7,369 bases of DNA. It comes from Burkholderiaceae bacterium (GTDB lineage: Bacteria; Pseudomonadota; Gammaproteobacteria; Burkholderiales; Burkholderiaceae_C). How positions within the stretch are numbered: position 1 is the first letter of the stretch; the number at the start of each line of letters is the position of its first letter. Under the pieces are notes generated by a model. The model had not been told where the DNA came from and ran no database searches. It saw nothing but the letters and a program-made list of their open reading frames with translations. Location of the stretch: positions 1-7,369 of the forward strand of contig JALRBF010000128.1 in assembly GCA_023262365.1 (NCBI GenBank), in the 5' to 3' direction. Position numbers and translations under genes: made by a program. Positions 1 to 6,991 of the stretch are shown here, in pieces.

Positions 1-1
1 C

Positions 2-1417
2 GACGAGGCCAAAGAAGAAACCAAAGAGGTGGTTGACTTTCTTAAAGACCCGCAGCGGTTTCAAAAACTCGGCGGACGCATCCCGCGTGGCTTGCTGCTG
101 GTGGGGCCGCCGGGCACAGGCAAAACCTTGCTGGCCAAAGGCATTGCCGGTGAGGCCAAAGTACCATTTTTTAGTATTTCAGGCTCGGACTTTGTTGAAA
201 TGTTTGTCGGCGTGGGTGCAGCCCGTGTGCGCGACATGTTTGAGCAAGCCAAGAAAAACGCGCCTTGCATCATTTTTATTGACGAAATTGATGCCGTAGG
301 CCGGCAGCGTGGCGCCGGCCTTGGCGGAGGCAACGACGAGCGCGAGCAAACCCTCAACCAAATGCTGGTTGAAATGGACGGCTTTGACACCAACTTGGGT
401 GTGATCGTGATTGCCGCGACCAACCGCCCAGACATTTTGGACGGTGCGTTGTTGCGTCCTGGGCGCTTTGACCGTCAGGTGTACGTGCAACTGCCCGACA
501 TTCGTGGGCGTGAGCAAATTCTTAATGTCCACATGCGCAAGGTGCCGGCGGGCAACGACGTGGACGCCGGCGTGATCGCCCGGGGTACGCCCGGTATGTC
601 GGGTGCCGACTTGGCGAACCTGTGTAACGAAGCCGCGCTCATGGCCGCACGCCGCGCCGCGCGCGTGGTTGAAATGCAGGACTTTGAAAAAGCCAAAGAC
701 AAAATTTTGATGGGCCCCGAGCGGCGCAGCATGGTGATGCCCGAAGACGAGCGGCGCAACACCGCGTACCACGAGTCGGGGCACGCCATCATTGGCAAAC
801 TGCTGCCCAAGTGCGACCCGGTGCACAAAGTCACGATCATTCCGCGTGGCCGGGCCCTGGGTGTGACCATGAGCTTGCCCGAGCGTGATCGCTACAGCTA
901 CGACCGTGAATACATGCTCAACCAAATCGCCATGCTGTTTGGTGGGCGCATTGCCGAAGAAGTGTTCATGGATCAAATGACCACTGGTGCCAGCAACGAC
1001 TTTGAGCGCGCCACCCACATCGCCCGCGACATGGTCATGCGCTACGGTATGTCCGATGCCTTGGGCCCCATGGTGTACGCCGAAAACGAAGGCGAGGTGT
1101 TCTTGGGCCGCTCGGTCACCAAAACCACCAACATCTCTGAGCAGACCATGCAAAAAGTGGATGCCGAGGTGCGACGCATCATTGACGAGCAGTACGCGCT
1201 GGCGCGTGGGCTGATTGAAGCCCACGCCGACAAGATGCACGCCATGGCCAAGGCCCTGCTGGAGTGGGAAACCATCGACATGGAGCAAATCGACGACATC
1301 ATGGCTGGTCGTGAGCCCCGTGCCCCCAAAGACCCACCGGCCTCTAGCCCCAAGTCAGACGGTGACGGCGGCGGGGCCGCGGTGGGCCCGGCCGAGCCCT
1401 CGCCCAACGCCGCCTAA
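2..1417 (+). CDS. ftsH: ATP-dependent zinc metalloprotease FtsH (5' partial)
   Basis: This is the membrane-anchored AAA+ protease that extracts and degrades misfolded membrane proteins and some short-lived cytosolic regulators. The frame is already open at base 2, so the gene begins outside the window; 471 residues are visible. By comparison with E. coli FtsH, roughly the first 170 residues are missing, namely both membrane segments, the periplasmic domain and the start of the AAA module. Visible are the Walker A motif GPPGTGKT (bases 104-127), the Walker B region [15 protein letters not shown], the second region of homology around [10 protein letters not shown] and [10 protein letters not shown], the zinc site HESGH (770-784) and the later Asp ligand in TTGASND (Asp codon 998-1000). 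The last 35 or so residues are a Pro/Gly/Ala-rich tail without recognisable structure, which is normally variable in this family. A GTG at 29 is an internal codon, not the start. The gene ends 23 bases before folP, and the order ftsH-folP-glmM is widespread in proteobacteria. The identification is very secure. Confidence 0.97.
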   Translation, partial: DEAKEETKEVVDFLKDPQRFQKLGGRIPRGLLLVGPPGTGKTLLAKGIAGEAKVPFFSISGSDFVEMFVGVGAARVRDMFEQAKKNAPCIIFIDEIDAVGRQRGAGLGGGNDEREQTLNQMLVEMDGFDTNLGVIVIAATNRPDILDGALLRPGRFDRQVYVQLPDIRGREQILNVHMRKVPAGNDVDAGVIARGTPGMSGADLANLCNEAALMAARRAARVVEMQDFEKAKDKILMGPERRSMVMPEDERRNTAYHESGHAIIGKLLPKCDPVHKVTIIPRGRALGVTMSLPERDRYSYDREYMLNQIAMLFGGRIAEEVFMDQMTTGASNDFERATHIARDMVMRYGMSDALGPMVYAENEGEVFLGRSVTKTTNISEQTMQKVDAEVRRIIDEQYALARGLIEAHADKMHAMAKALLEWETIDMEQIDDIMAGREPRAPKDPPASSPKSDGDGGGAAVGPAEPSPNAA

Positions 1418-1440
1418 GCCCCACCCCAGGCCACGTTGCC

Positions 1441-2307
1441 TTGAAGCGCCTCGCTCCAGCCCCAAGCTGGCAAGCGGGGCGTTTTGTTTTGTCGCTGCGG
1501 CAGCCGTTGGTCATGGCCGTGGTCAACCTTACCCCCGACTCGTTTGCCGTGCACGCCGACCCGGGGCAGGCGCTACACATGGCGCAAGCGCAACTCAAGG
1601 CAGGCGCCGACGTGCTGGACTTGGGGGCCGAGTCCACCCGCCCTGGGGCGCAGCCGGTGCCCACGGAGGTGGAGTGGCAGAGGCTGCAGCCGGTGCTGCG
1701 CGAGGCGGTGCAGTGGCAGGTGCCCGTGTCGGTGGATACCTACAAGCCCGAAATCATGCAGCGGGCACTGGATGCTGGCGCGGACATCATCAACGACGTA
1801 TGGGCACTGCGCTGGCGCGCCCCCGGGCAGGGCGATGGCCTGACCGTGGTGGCCGCGCACGGCAGTTGCGGGGTGTGTCTGATGCACATGCATGGCGACC
1901 CGCAAACCATGCAGGTTTCACCCATGCCCGACCCGGTGCTGCCCGCGGTACAGGCGTTTTTGCGGACGCGGGTGAATGCGTTGCAAGCCGCAGGGGTGGC
2001 GCCGGCACGCGTGGTGCTCGACCCCGGCATTGGCTTTGGCAAAACCCCGGCGCAAAACCTTACCCTGCTGGCGCAACAGGCGGCGCTTGAAGCCTTGGGC
2101 TACCCTTTGCTGGCCGGTTGGTCGCGCAAGTCCACGCTGGGGCACATCACCGGCCAGCCGGTGCAGGCGCGCCAAGCCGCCAGCGTGGCCGCGGCCTTGC
2201 TGGCGGTGCAGCGCGGGGCAGTGGTGGTGCGTGTGCACGACGTGCAAGCCACGGTGGATGCGCTGCGGGTGTGGCAAGCGGTGCAGGCGGCAGCGGCCAA
2301 CGCATAA
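1441..2307 (+). CDS. folP: Dihydropteroate synthase FolP
   Basis: This cytosolic TIM-barrel enzyme condenses hydroxymethyl-dihydropterin pyrophosphate with p-aminobenzoate to give dihydropteroate in folate synthesis; it is the sulfonamide target. The 288-residue product fits the family's usual length of about 280. Motifs seen: NLTPDSF (residues 29-35), [11 protein letters not shown] (60-70), [25 protein letters not shown], the pterin-site SRKS (228-231, Lys230) and the C-terminal RVHDV. The start is a TTG at 1441, the only start codon in a sensible place: the first in-frame ATG (1513) would remove the first beta strand. No strong Shine-Dalgarno precedes it. Two departures from the common family pattern stand out. 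The loop after NxTPDSF reads AVHAD where most enzymes have SDGG, and the usual DxGGES reads DLGAES. Catalytic residues otherwise look intact, so I infer a working enzyme. The gene lies 7 bases before glmM and is probably co-transcribed with it. Confidence 0.95.
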   Translation: MKRLAPAPSWQAGRFVLSLRQPLVMAVVNLTPDSFAVHADPGQALHMAQAQLKAGADVLDLGAESTRPGAQPVPTEVEWQRLQPVLREAVQWQVPVSVDTYKPEIMQRALDAGADIINDVWALRWRAPGQGDGLTVVAAHGSCGVCLMHMHGDPQTMQVSPMPDPVLPAVQAFLRTRVNALQAAGVAPARVVLDPGIGFGKTPAQNLTLLAQQAALEALGYPLLAGWSRKSTLGHITGQPVQARQAASVAAALLAVQRGAVVVRVHDVQATVDALRVWQAVQAAAANA

Positions 2308-2314
2308 TGCGCGC

Positions 2315-3646
2315 ATGAGCCGCGTTTACTTTGGCACCGACGGCATCCGCGGGCGCGTGGGTGTGGCGCCCATGACCCCAGACTTTGCGCTGCGCCTGGG
2401 CCACGCCGTGGGGCAGGTGTTGCGCCAACGGCGCGAGCAGCCACTTGTGTTGATTGGCAAAGACACCCGCCGCTCGGGCTACATGTTTGAGAGCGCGCTT
2501 GAATCGGGGTTGAACTCGGCCGGGGTCGATGTGTTGCTGCTGGGCCCGGTGCCCACGCCGGCGGTGGCTTACCTTACGCGCGCCCAGCGTGCCGACCTGG
2601 GGGTCGTCATCAGCGCCAGCCACAACCCGCACCCGGACAACGGCATCAAGTTTTTTGGCAACGATGGCAGCAAACTGCCCGACGCCTGGGAACTTGAGGT
2701 TGAGGCCCAGTTGCAGCGGCCACCGGCATGGGCTGCCTCGGACGGGTTGGGCAAAACGCGTCGGCTCGACGATGCCGCGGGGCGCTACATCGAGTTTTGC
2801 AAAAGCACCTGGGGCACCGAGCACGACTTGCGCGGCCTGCGCGTGGTGGTGGACGCGGCCCACGGGGCCGCCTACGCCATTGCCCCAACGCTGCTGCAAG
2901 AGCTGGGCGCCACGGTGCACGCCATGGGTTGCCAGCCCGACGGCAGCAACATCAACGACGGCGTGGGCGCCACCCACATGCAGGCCGCCCAAGACGCGGT
3001 GCGGCAACACCAGGCCGATGTGGGCGTGGCGCTGGACGGCGACGCCGACCGGTTGCAAATGGTGACCGCATCGGGCCAAACGGTAAACGGCGACGCGCTG
3101 CTGTACGCCTTGGTCATGGACCGCCTGGCCATGGGCGAGGCGGTGCCCGGGGTGGTGGGTACGCTCATGACCAATCAGGCGGTTGAAGACGCCTTGGCGC
3201 GCCACGGCGTGGCGTTACACCGCGCCGCCGTGGGCGACCGGTATGTGCTTGAGGCCTTGCACCAGCGCGGCTGGGTGTTGGGGGCCGAGGGCTCGGGGCA
3301 TATGCTGATGCTGGACAAACACAGCACGGGCGATGGCTTGGTCAGCGCCTTACAGGTGCTGCACGCCATGCGGCGCCAGGGCAAAAGCCTGGCGCAGTTG
3401 CTGCAGGGCCTCACGCTTTACCCGCAGCATTTGGAGAACGTGGTGCTGCGCGGAGAGGCCCAGCAGTGGCCAAGCCATGCGCGCTTTCAGCAAGCCCTAG
3501 GCCAAGCCCAAGACGCCCTGCGCGGACAAGGCCGTGTGCTGGTACGAGCCAGCGGCACCGAGCCGGTGCTGCGCATCATGGTGGAGGCCGCCAGCGGTGA
3601 GGTAGCGGCACGCTGGGCCCGAGACTTAGCGCGTACCCTGGGGTAG
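2315..3646 (+). CDS. glmM: Phosphoglucosamine mutase GlmM
   Basis: GlmM interconverts glucosamine-6-phosphate and glucosamine-1-phosphate, which feeds UDP-GlcNAc synthesis for peptidoglycan and lipopolysaccharide. The 443-residue product matches E. coli GlmM (445). The ATG at 2315 was chosen because it begins the typical N-terminus [16 protein letters not shown]; the frame is open further upstream, but that stretch only overlaps folP in another frame. The four family signatures are present: the phosphoserine loop ISASHNP with the catalytic Ser at residue 102, the magnesium loop DGDADR (241-246), the sugar-specificity loop AEGSGH, and the phosphate-binding loop RASGTEP near the C-terminus. Residue numbers of the Ser and Asp sites coincide with those of the E. 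coli enzyme. A different hexose-phosphate mutase of the same superfamily is unlikely given the N-terminal sequence and the folP neighbour. The Shine-Dalgarno is weak, so translational coupling to folP is plausible. The stop codon lies inside a hairpin that probably terminates transcription. Confidence 0.97.
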   Translation: MSRVYFGTDGIRGRVGVAPMTPDFALRLGHAVGQVLRQRREQPLVLIGKDTRRSGYMFESALESGLNSAGVDVLLLGPVPTPAVAYLTRAQRADLGVVISASHNPHPDNGIKFFGNDGSKLPDAWELEVEAQLQRPPAWAASDGLGKTRRLDDAAGRYIEFCKSTWGTEHDLRGLRVVVDAAHGAAYAIAPTLLQELGATVHAMGCQPDGSNINDGVGATHMQAAQDAVRQHQADVGVALDGDADRLQMVTASGQTVNGDALLYALVMDRLAMGEAVPGVVGTLMTNQAVEDALARHGVALHRAAVGDRYVLEALHQRGWVLGAEGSGHMLMLDKHSTGDGLVSALQVLHAMRRQGKSLAQLLQGLTLYPQHLENVVLRGEAQQWPSHARFQQALGQAQDALRGQGRVLVRASGTEPVLRIMVEAASGEVAARWARDLARTLG

Positions 3647-3657
3647 CGCGGATTTTT
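3629..3657 (+). terminator. Probable intrinsic terminator of the ftsH-folP-glmM transcript
   Basis: GCGC at 3629-3632 can pair with GCGC at 3646-3649, and TACC at 3634-3637 with GGTA at 3642-3645. This gives an eight-pair, mostly GC stem with one bulged G (3633) and a four-base loop CTGG. Three bases later a run of five T follows (3653-3657). The glmM stop codon TAG (3644-3646) is part of the right arm. Its position just before the PHO box suggests it separates housekeeping transcription from the phosphate operon. It was recognised by eye; folding energy was not computed. Confidence 0.55.
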
Positions 3658-3661
3658 CTCG

Positions 3662-3679
3662 TTGTCATAAAACAGTCAC
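3662..3679 (+). promoter_or_regulatory. PHO box (PhoB operator) upstream of pstC
   Basis: TTGTCAT (3662-3668), AAAA (3669-3672) and CAGTCAC (3673-3679) form two direct 7-base half-sites separated by a 4-base A-rich spacer. The E. coli consensus is CTGTCAT, A/T-rich spacer, CTGTCAC; each half-site here has one mismatch. PhoB-phosphate binding to such sites replaces a -35 element. The location directly before a phosphate-transport operon and the exact 10-nt spacing to a -10 element support the call. A single two-repeat box is seen, with no further repeats upstream. Confidence 0.85.
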
Positions 3680-3689
3680 ACAGCCCCGG

Positions 3690-3695
3690 TAAAGT
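3690..3695 (+). promoter_or_regulatory. -10 element of the PHO-dependent pst promoter
   Basis: TAAAGT matches four of six positions of TATAAT and begins exactly 10 nt after the PHO box, the same spacing as in the E. coli phoA promoter. There is no convincing -35 hexamer, as expected for a PhoB-activated promoter. Transcription would begin around 3701-3703, almost at the pstC start codon, leaving little or no 5' leader. Confidence 0.6.
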
Positions 3696-3703
3696 CGAAA
3701 TTT

Positions 3704-4696
3704 ATGCCGCTTACCCCCCCCGCCCTTGCCGACTCGGTGGCTGCCCGCGCGCGCTCCACGCGGCGCGCCCGGCTGCAAGACTTGGCATTTGAAAAGCTCA
3801 CCGGCACCTTTGCGTTGCTGGTGCTGCTGGCCTTGGTGGGCATTTTGATCTCGCTGGCAATCCGCGCCTGGCCGGCTTTTGACGCGTTTGGTTTGGGCTT
3901 CCTCGTCAGCGACGAATGGGACATCATCGACGACCGTTTTGGCGCGTTGCTGGCCATTGTCGGCACGCTGGCGACCTCGGCAATTGCGCTGGTGATTGCC
4001 GTGCCGCTGAGTTTTGGCATCGCGTTGTTTTTAACTGAAACCTGTCCGCTTTGGTTGCGCCGCCCCCTGGGGGTGTGCATTGAGCTGCTCGCTGGCGTAC
4101 CGTCCATTATTTACGGCATGTTTGGCTTGTTTATTTTTGCGCCGCTGTTTGCCGACTATGGCCAGCCGGCCCTCACCTCGGTGTTCGGTGTGCTGCCTCT
4201 GATTGGGCAACTGTTCTCTGGGCCGCAAAACGGCTTGGGCATTCTTACGGCAGGTTTGATTCTGGCGGTCATGATCTTGCCCTTCATCGCCTCGGTGATG
4301 CGCGATGTGTTTGAAATTGTTCCCAGTGTGCTCAAAGAATCTGCCTACGGCTTGGGTTGCACCACCTGGGAGGTGGTGACGCAAATCGTTTTGCCCTACA
4401 CCCGCGCTGGCGTGATTGGCGGCATTATGTTAGGGCTGGGCCGGGCGCTGGGCGAAACCATGGCCGTAACCTTTGTCATTGGCAACGCGCAGCGGCTGGC
4501 CACGTCGTTTTACAGCATGGGCAACTCGATTGCGTCGAGTTTGGCCAACGAGTTTGCCGAAGCCGACTCTGCGCTGCACGTGGCCTCGTTGTTTGCCTTG
4601 GGTTTGCTGCTGTTTGTTATTACCTTCGTGGTGCTATCAATAGCCAAACTGATGTTGTTGCGGTTGGCCCGTGAGCAGCGCGGGAGGCGCGCATGA
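3704..4696 (+). CDS. pstC: Phosphate ABC transporter permease PstC
   Basis: PstC is one of the two inner-membrane subunits of the high-affinity phosphate importer. The 330-residue product is close to E. coli PstC (319). A basic, cytoplasmic-looking N-terminus of about 30 residues precedes the first membrane segment (about 34-53). Further hydrophobic stretches lie near 80-110, 126-149, 176-198, 235-259 and 292-318. The permease EAA loop, which contacts the ATPase, runs from KESAYGLG (about 211-218) to [10 protein letters not shown] (246-255). Arg247 and Glu251 correspond to the conserved pair reported as important for transport in E. coli PstC. The ATG at 3704 has no Shine-Dalgarno and sits only 8 bases after the -10 element; internal GTG (3737) and TTG (3782) codons are alternatives but also lack a good ribosome site. 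The stop codon overlaps the pstA start (ATGA). The usual upstream partner pstS is absent; only 57 bases separate this gene from glmM. Confidence 0.95.
   Translation: MPLTPPALADSVAARARSTRRARLQDLAFEKLTGTFALLVLLALVGILISLAIRAWPAFDAFGLGFLVSDEWDIIDDRFGALLAIVGTLATSAIALVIAVPLSFGIALFLTETCPLWLRRPLGVCIELLAGVPSIIYGMFGLFIFAPLFADYGQPALTSVFGVLPLIGQLFSGPQNGLGILTAGLILAVMILPFIASVMRDVFEIVPSVLKESAYGLGCTTWEVVTQIVLPYTRAGVIGGIMLGLGRALGETMAVTFVIGNAQRLATSFYSMGNSIASSLANEFAEADSALHVASLFALGLLLFVITFVVLSIAKLMLLRLAREQRGRRA
4682..4687 (+). promoter_or_regulatory. Strong ribosome binding site for pstA
   Basis: GGGAGG lies 5 bases before the pstA ATG (4693) and inside the last codons of pstC. It fixes the pstA start at the ATGA overlap, and it is the best Shine-Dalgarno in the operon. 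Confidence 0.75.
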
Positions 4697-5556
4697 GCCG
4701 CGCCTTTGACCCCGCGGTGCTGCGCATTTATCAAAAGCGGTTGCGCCGTAATCGAGTGGGGATTTTGCTCTCCATGGTGGCCATGGCGGTGGGCTTATTC
4801 GGTTTGCTTTGGATACTGGCGGTGTTGGTCTCCAAGGGCCTGGGTGCGTTCAGCTGGGACTTGTTAACCCAGCCCACGGCGGCCCCGGGCTCCGAGGGTG
4901 GGGGGTTGTACAACGCCATCATCGGCTCACTGCTGATGGTGGGCGCGTGCACGCTGGTGGTTACGCCGGTGGGTATTTGCGCCGGTGTGTACCTAAACGA
5001 ATACGGGCGCAACAGCCGCTTTGCCTCGCTTACGCGGTTCGTCACCGACATCATGCTCTCGGCACCTTCGATTGTGATTGGCTTGTTTGTTTATGCCTTG
5101 CTGGTGGCCACCACCGGGCGTTTTTCGGGTTGGGCTGGGTCGGTTGCCTTGGCTTTGATTGCGCTGCCCGTGGTGGTGCGTACCACCGAGAACATGCTGC
5201 AACTGGTGCCGGCCACGCTGCGCGAGGCGGCGGTTGCCCTGGGCGCACCGCAGTGGAAAGTGTCCACCGCGGTGGTGGTGCGCGCGGCGCGCAGCGGCAT
5301 CGTGACCGGGATTTTGCTGGCGGTGGCTCGGGTCAGTGGTGAGACCGCGCCGCTGCTCTTTACCGCGTTGAGCAACCAGTTCACCAACTTTGACATGGCC
5401 CGGCCCATGGCCAGCTTGCCGGTGGTGATATTTAACTTTGCCATGAGCCCCTACGAGGATTGGATTGCGCTGGCCTGGGGCGGGGCATTATTGGTCACAC
5501 TGGCGGTGCTGGCACTCAATGTGGTGGCGCGGGTGTGGTTTAGAGACAAAAATTAA
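4693..5556 (+). CDS. pstA: Phosphate ABC transporter permease PstA
   Basis: PstA is the second membrane subunit of the phosphate importer and pairs with PstC to form the channel. The product has 287 residues against 296 in E. coli. After a basic N-terminus (YQKRLRRNR), hydrophobic segments lie near 23-47, 71-98, 117-139, 147-163, 203-224 and 258-282, consistent with six membrane helices. The EAA loop is seen from [15 protein letters not shown] (176-190) to [10 protein letters not shown] (212-221), with Arg213 and Glu217 as the conserved charged pair. [12 protein letters not shown] and SNQFTNFD are also typical of PstA rather than PstC. The start codon overlaps the pstC stop in ATGA and has a strong ribosome site, so translation is probably coupled. 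Nothing is missing or truncated. pstB follows after 9 bases. Confidence 0.96.
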   Translation: MSRAFDPAVLRIYQKRLRRNRVGILLSMVAMAVGLFGLLWILAVLVSKGLGAFSWDLLTQPTAAPGSEGGGLYNAIIGSLLMVGACTLVVTPVGICAGVYLNEYGRNSRFASLTRFVTDIMLSAPSIVIGLFVYALLVATTGRFSGWAGSVALALIALPVVVRTTENMLQLVPATLREAAVALGAPQWKVSTAVVVRAARSGIVTGILLAVARVSGETAPLLFTALSNQFTNFDMARPMASLPVVIFNFAMSPYEDWIALAWGGALLVTLAVLALNVVARVWFRDKN

Positions 5557-5565
5557 GGGCGGTCC

Positions 5566-6351
5566 ATGAATCAGCAAGCCGTTTCAGCCAACCCGTCCGC
5601 GCCGGCCATTTCGGTGCGTGACCTGAACTTTTTTTACGGGACGTTTCAAGGTCTCAAGGACATTAACCTAGACATTGCCGAGCGCCGTGTCACGGCGTTT
5701 ATTGGCCCCTCGGGTTGTGGCAAGTCCACCTTGCTGCGCACCTTTAACCGCATGTATTCGTTGTACCCCGGGCAAGAGGCCAAGGGCGAAATTCGGCTCT
5801 ACGGACAAAACATTCTTGACCCCAAGCAAGACCTGAACCTGTTGCGCGCCCGGGTGGGCATGGTGTTTCAAAAACCCACGCCGTTTCCCATGACGATTTA
5901 CGACAACATCGCCTTTGGCGTGCGCTTGTACGAGCGGCTCTCAACGAGTGCAATGGACGACCGGGTGGAGTGGTCGCTGCGCAAAGCCGCGCTATGGGAT
6001 GAGGTTAAAGACAAACTCAACCAAAGCGGCTTGTCGTTGTCTGGCGGTCAGCAGCAGCGCCTGTGCATTGCGCGCAGCGTGGCGGTTAAGCCCGATGTGC
6101 TGTTGCTTGACGAGCCCACCTCGGCGCTTGACCCGATCTCCACGGCCAAGGTGGAGGAGTTGGTCAATGAACTCAAGCGCGATTACACCATTGCCATCGT
6201 GACGCACAACATGCAGCAGGCGGCCCGGGTGTCGGACTACACCGCTTACATGTATTTGGGCGAACTGGTAGAGTTTGGGGCCACCGAGCAGATTTTCTTC
6301 AAGCCAAAGCGCACCGAGACCGAAGACTACATCACTGGAAGGTTTGGTTGA
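5566..6351 (+). CDS. pstB: Phosphate ABC transporter ATP-binding protein PstB
   Basis: PstB is the cytoplasmic ATPase that powers phosphate uptake through PstC/PstA. The 261-residue length is typical (E. coli 257). All ABC motifs are visible: the aromatic base-stacking region [10 protein letters not shown] (22-31), Walker [10 protein letters not shown] (47-55), the Q-loop at Gln102 in [10 protein letters not shown], the signature LSGGQ (158-162), Walker B LLLDEP with Asp182 and catalytic Glu183, and the switch histidine His214 in VTHNMQQ. The sequences [18 protein letters not shown] and ITGRFG at the C-terminus are characteristic of PstB rather than of other ABC importers. The ATG at 5566 has a weak upstream G-rich stretch (GGGCGG). 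It lies 9 bases after pstA and 1 base before phoU, so it belongs to the same transcript. It should take part in Pho signalling by contacting PhoU. Confidence 0.97.
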   Translation: MNQQAVSANPSAPAISVRDLNFFYGTFQGLKDINLDIAERRVTAFIGPSGCGKSTLLRTFNRMYSLYPGQEAKGEIRLYGQNILDPKQDLNLLRARVGMVFQKPTPFPMTIYDNIAFGVRLYERLSTSAMDDRVEWSLRKAALWDEVKDKLNQSGLSLSGGQQQRLCIARSVAVKPDVLLLDEPTSALDPISTAKVEELVNELKRDYTIAIVTHNMQQAARVSDYTAYMYLGELVEFGATEQIFFKPKRTETEDYITGRFG

Positions 6352-6352
6352 C

Positions 6353-6991
6353 ATGGGTGACAAACACATTTCGACACAGTTTGACGTGGAGCTCAACGCC
6401 ATCTCCACGCGTTTGATGGAGATGGGCGGCATGGTCGAGGCCCAGCTGCAGCAGGGTATCGAGGCCTTCGTGTCGCTTGATGCGACCATTGCGGACGGTG
6501 TGCTCAGCGATGAAAAGCTCATCAATCAGCTGGAGTTGGAGATTGACCACGACATCTCGTCGGTGATTGGACGGCGCCAGCCGACGGCGCGCGATTTGCG
6601 TTTGCTCATTGCCATGTCGCGCATGACGAGCAACCTGGAGCGTGCCGGAGACGAAATTGCGCGAATTTGCCGCATGGTTAAGCTGCTGGCCGACCGCCCC
6701 GAATTGAACCGCGTGCCGCGCATTGAATTGCGCACCGCTGCTGAAATGGCCTCGATGCTGCTGCACAAGTCGCTCGATGCGTTTGCCCGGCTTGACGAGC
6801 ACATGGCGCTGACCATTTTGAAAGAAGACGACTTGATTGACCGCGAGTACGAAGGCTTTGTACGCAAATTGCTGACCTACGTGCTTGAAGACACCCGGGC
6901 CATCACGGGTGCGATTGACATGTTGTTTGTGGCCAAGGCGGTTGAGCGCATTGGCGATCACGCCAAAAACCTCGCCGAGTCCACCATCTAA
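6353..6991 (+). CDS. phoU: Phosphate signalling protein PhoU (3' end replaced at a sequence join)
   Basis: PhoU is a cytoplasmic helical protein that connects the Pst transporter to the PhoR sensor kinase and keeps the Pho regulon off when phosphate is sufficient. The start is the ATG at 6353, one base after the pstB stop, with GGAAGG (6337-6342) upstream. The two three-helix repeats are visible, each with its metal-binding motif: ERAGD (96-100) and ERIGD (198-202). The genuine sequence runs to NLAE (residue 209, base 6979). In relatives, a conserved stretch like YVIYxVKGxDVRH and 20-30 further residues follow; E. coli PhoU has 241. Here the next codons (Ser, Thr, Ile, stop at 6989-6991) are instead the reverse complement of an unrelated AT-rich gene. 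The stop at 6991 is therefore probably not the natural end. The truncation would remove part of the last helix, but I read it as an assembly artefact and not a mutation. Confidence 0.93.
   Translation: MGDKHISTQFDVELNAISTRLMEMGGMVEAQLQQGIEAFVSLDATIADGVLSDEKLINQLELEIDHDISSVIGRRQPTARDLRLLIAMSRMTSNLERAGDEIARICRMVKLLADRPELNRVPRIELRTAAEMASMLLHKSLDAFARLDEHMALTILKEDDLIDREYEGFVRKLLTYVLEDTRAITGAIDMLFVAKAVERIGDHAKNLAESTI
6979..6981. other. Probable chimeric junction between two genomes
   Basis: To the left, phoU reads normally through codon GAG (6977-6979). To the right, the - strand reads the RseP motif LDGG, whose second Gly codon ends at 6980. Base 6980 (T on the + strand) fits both genes, so the break lies within about one base. 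Composition changes at the same point from clearly GC-rich to roughly one-third GC. No inverted repeat, target duplication, integrase, tRNA end or insertion-sequence end is seen at the join. Confidence 0.85.

Noticed and set aside
179..1288. A 369-codon - strand open frame opposite ftsH
   Set aside because: It lies entirely opposite conserved FtsH codons, is rich in His/Val/Gly as expected for antisense of GC-rich coding sequence, and has no recognisable domain or ribosome site.
1215..2090. A + strand open frame running from ftsH across the gap into folP
   Set aside because: It is out of frame with both conserved genes and has low-complexity Arg/Pro/Gly/Ala composition; it is a frame shadow.
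2307..2318. ATG at 2307 overlapping the folP stop as a possible glmM start
   Set aside because: It is followed after two codons by TGA and is out of the GlmM frame; ATG at 2315 begins the conserved N-terminus.
2147..3205. A 352-codon - strand open frame opposite folP and glmM
   Set aside because: It spans two well-supported genes in antisense with no family resemblance; long shadow frames are expected at this GC content.
1..6979. Search for CRISPR arrays, tRNA or rRNA genes, insertion sequences, toxin-antitoxin or defence genes
   Set aside because: Nothing of these kinds was seen by eye; the region is filled by housekeeping and phosphate-uptake genes with gaps of 57 bases or less.
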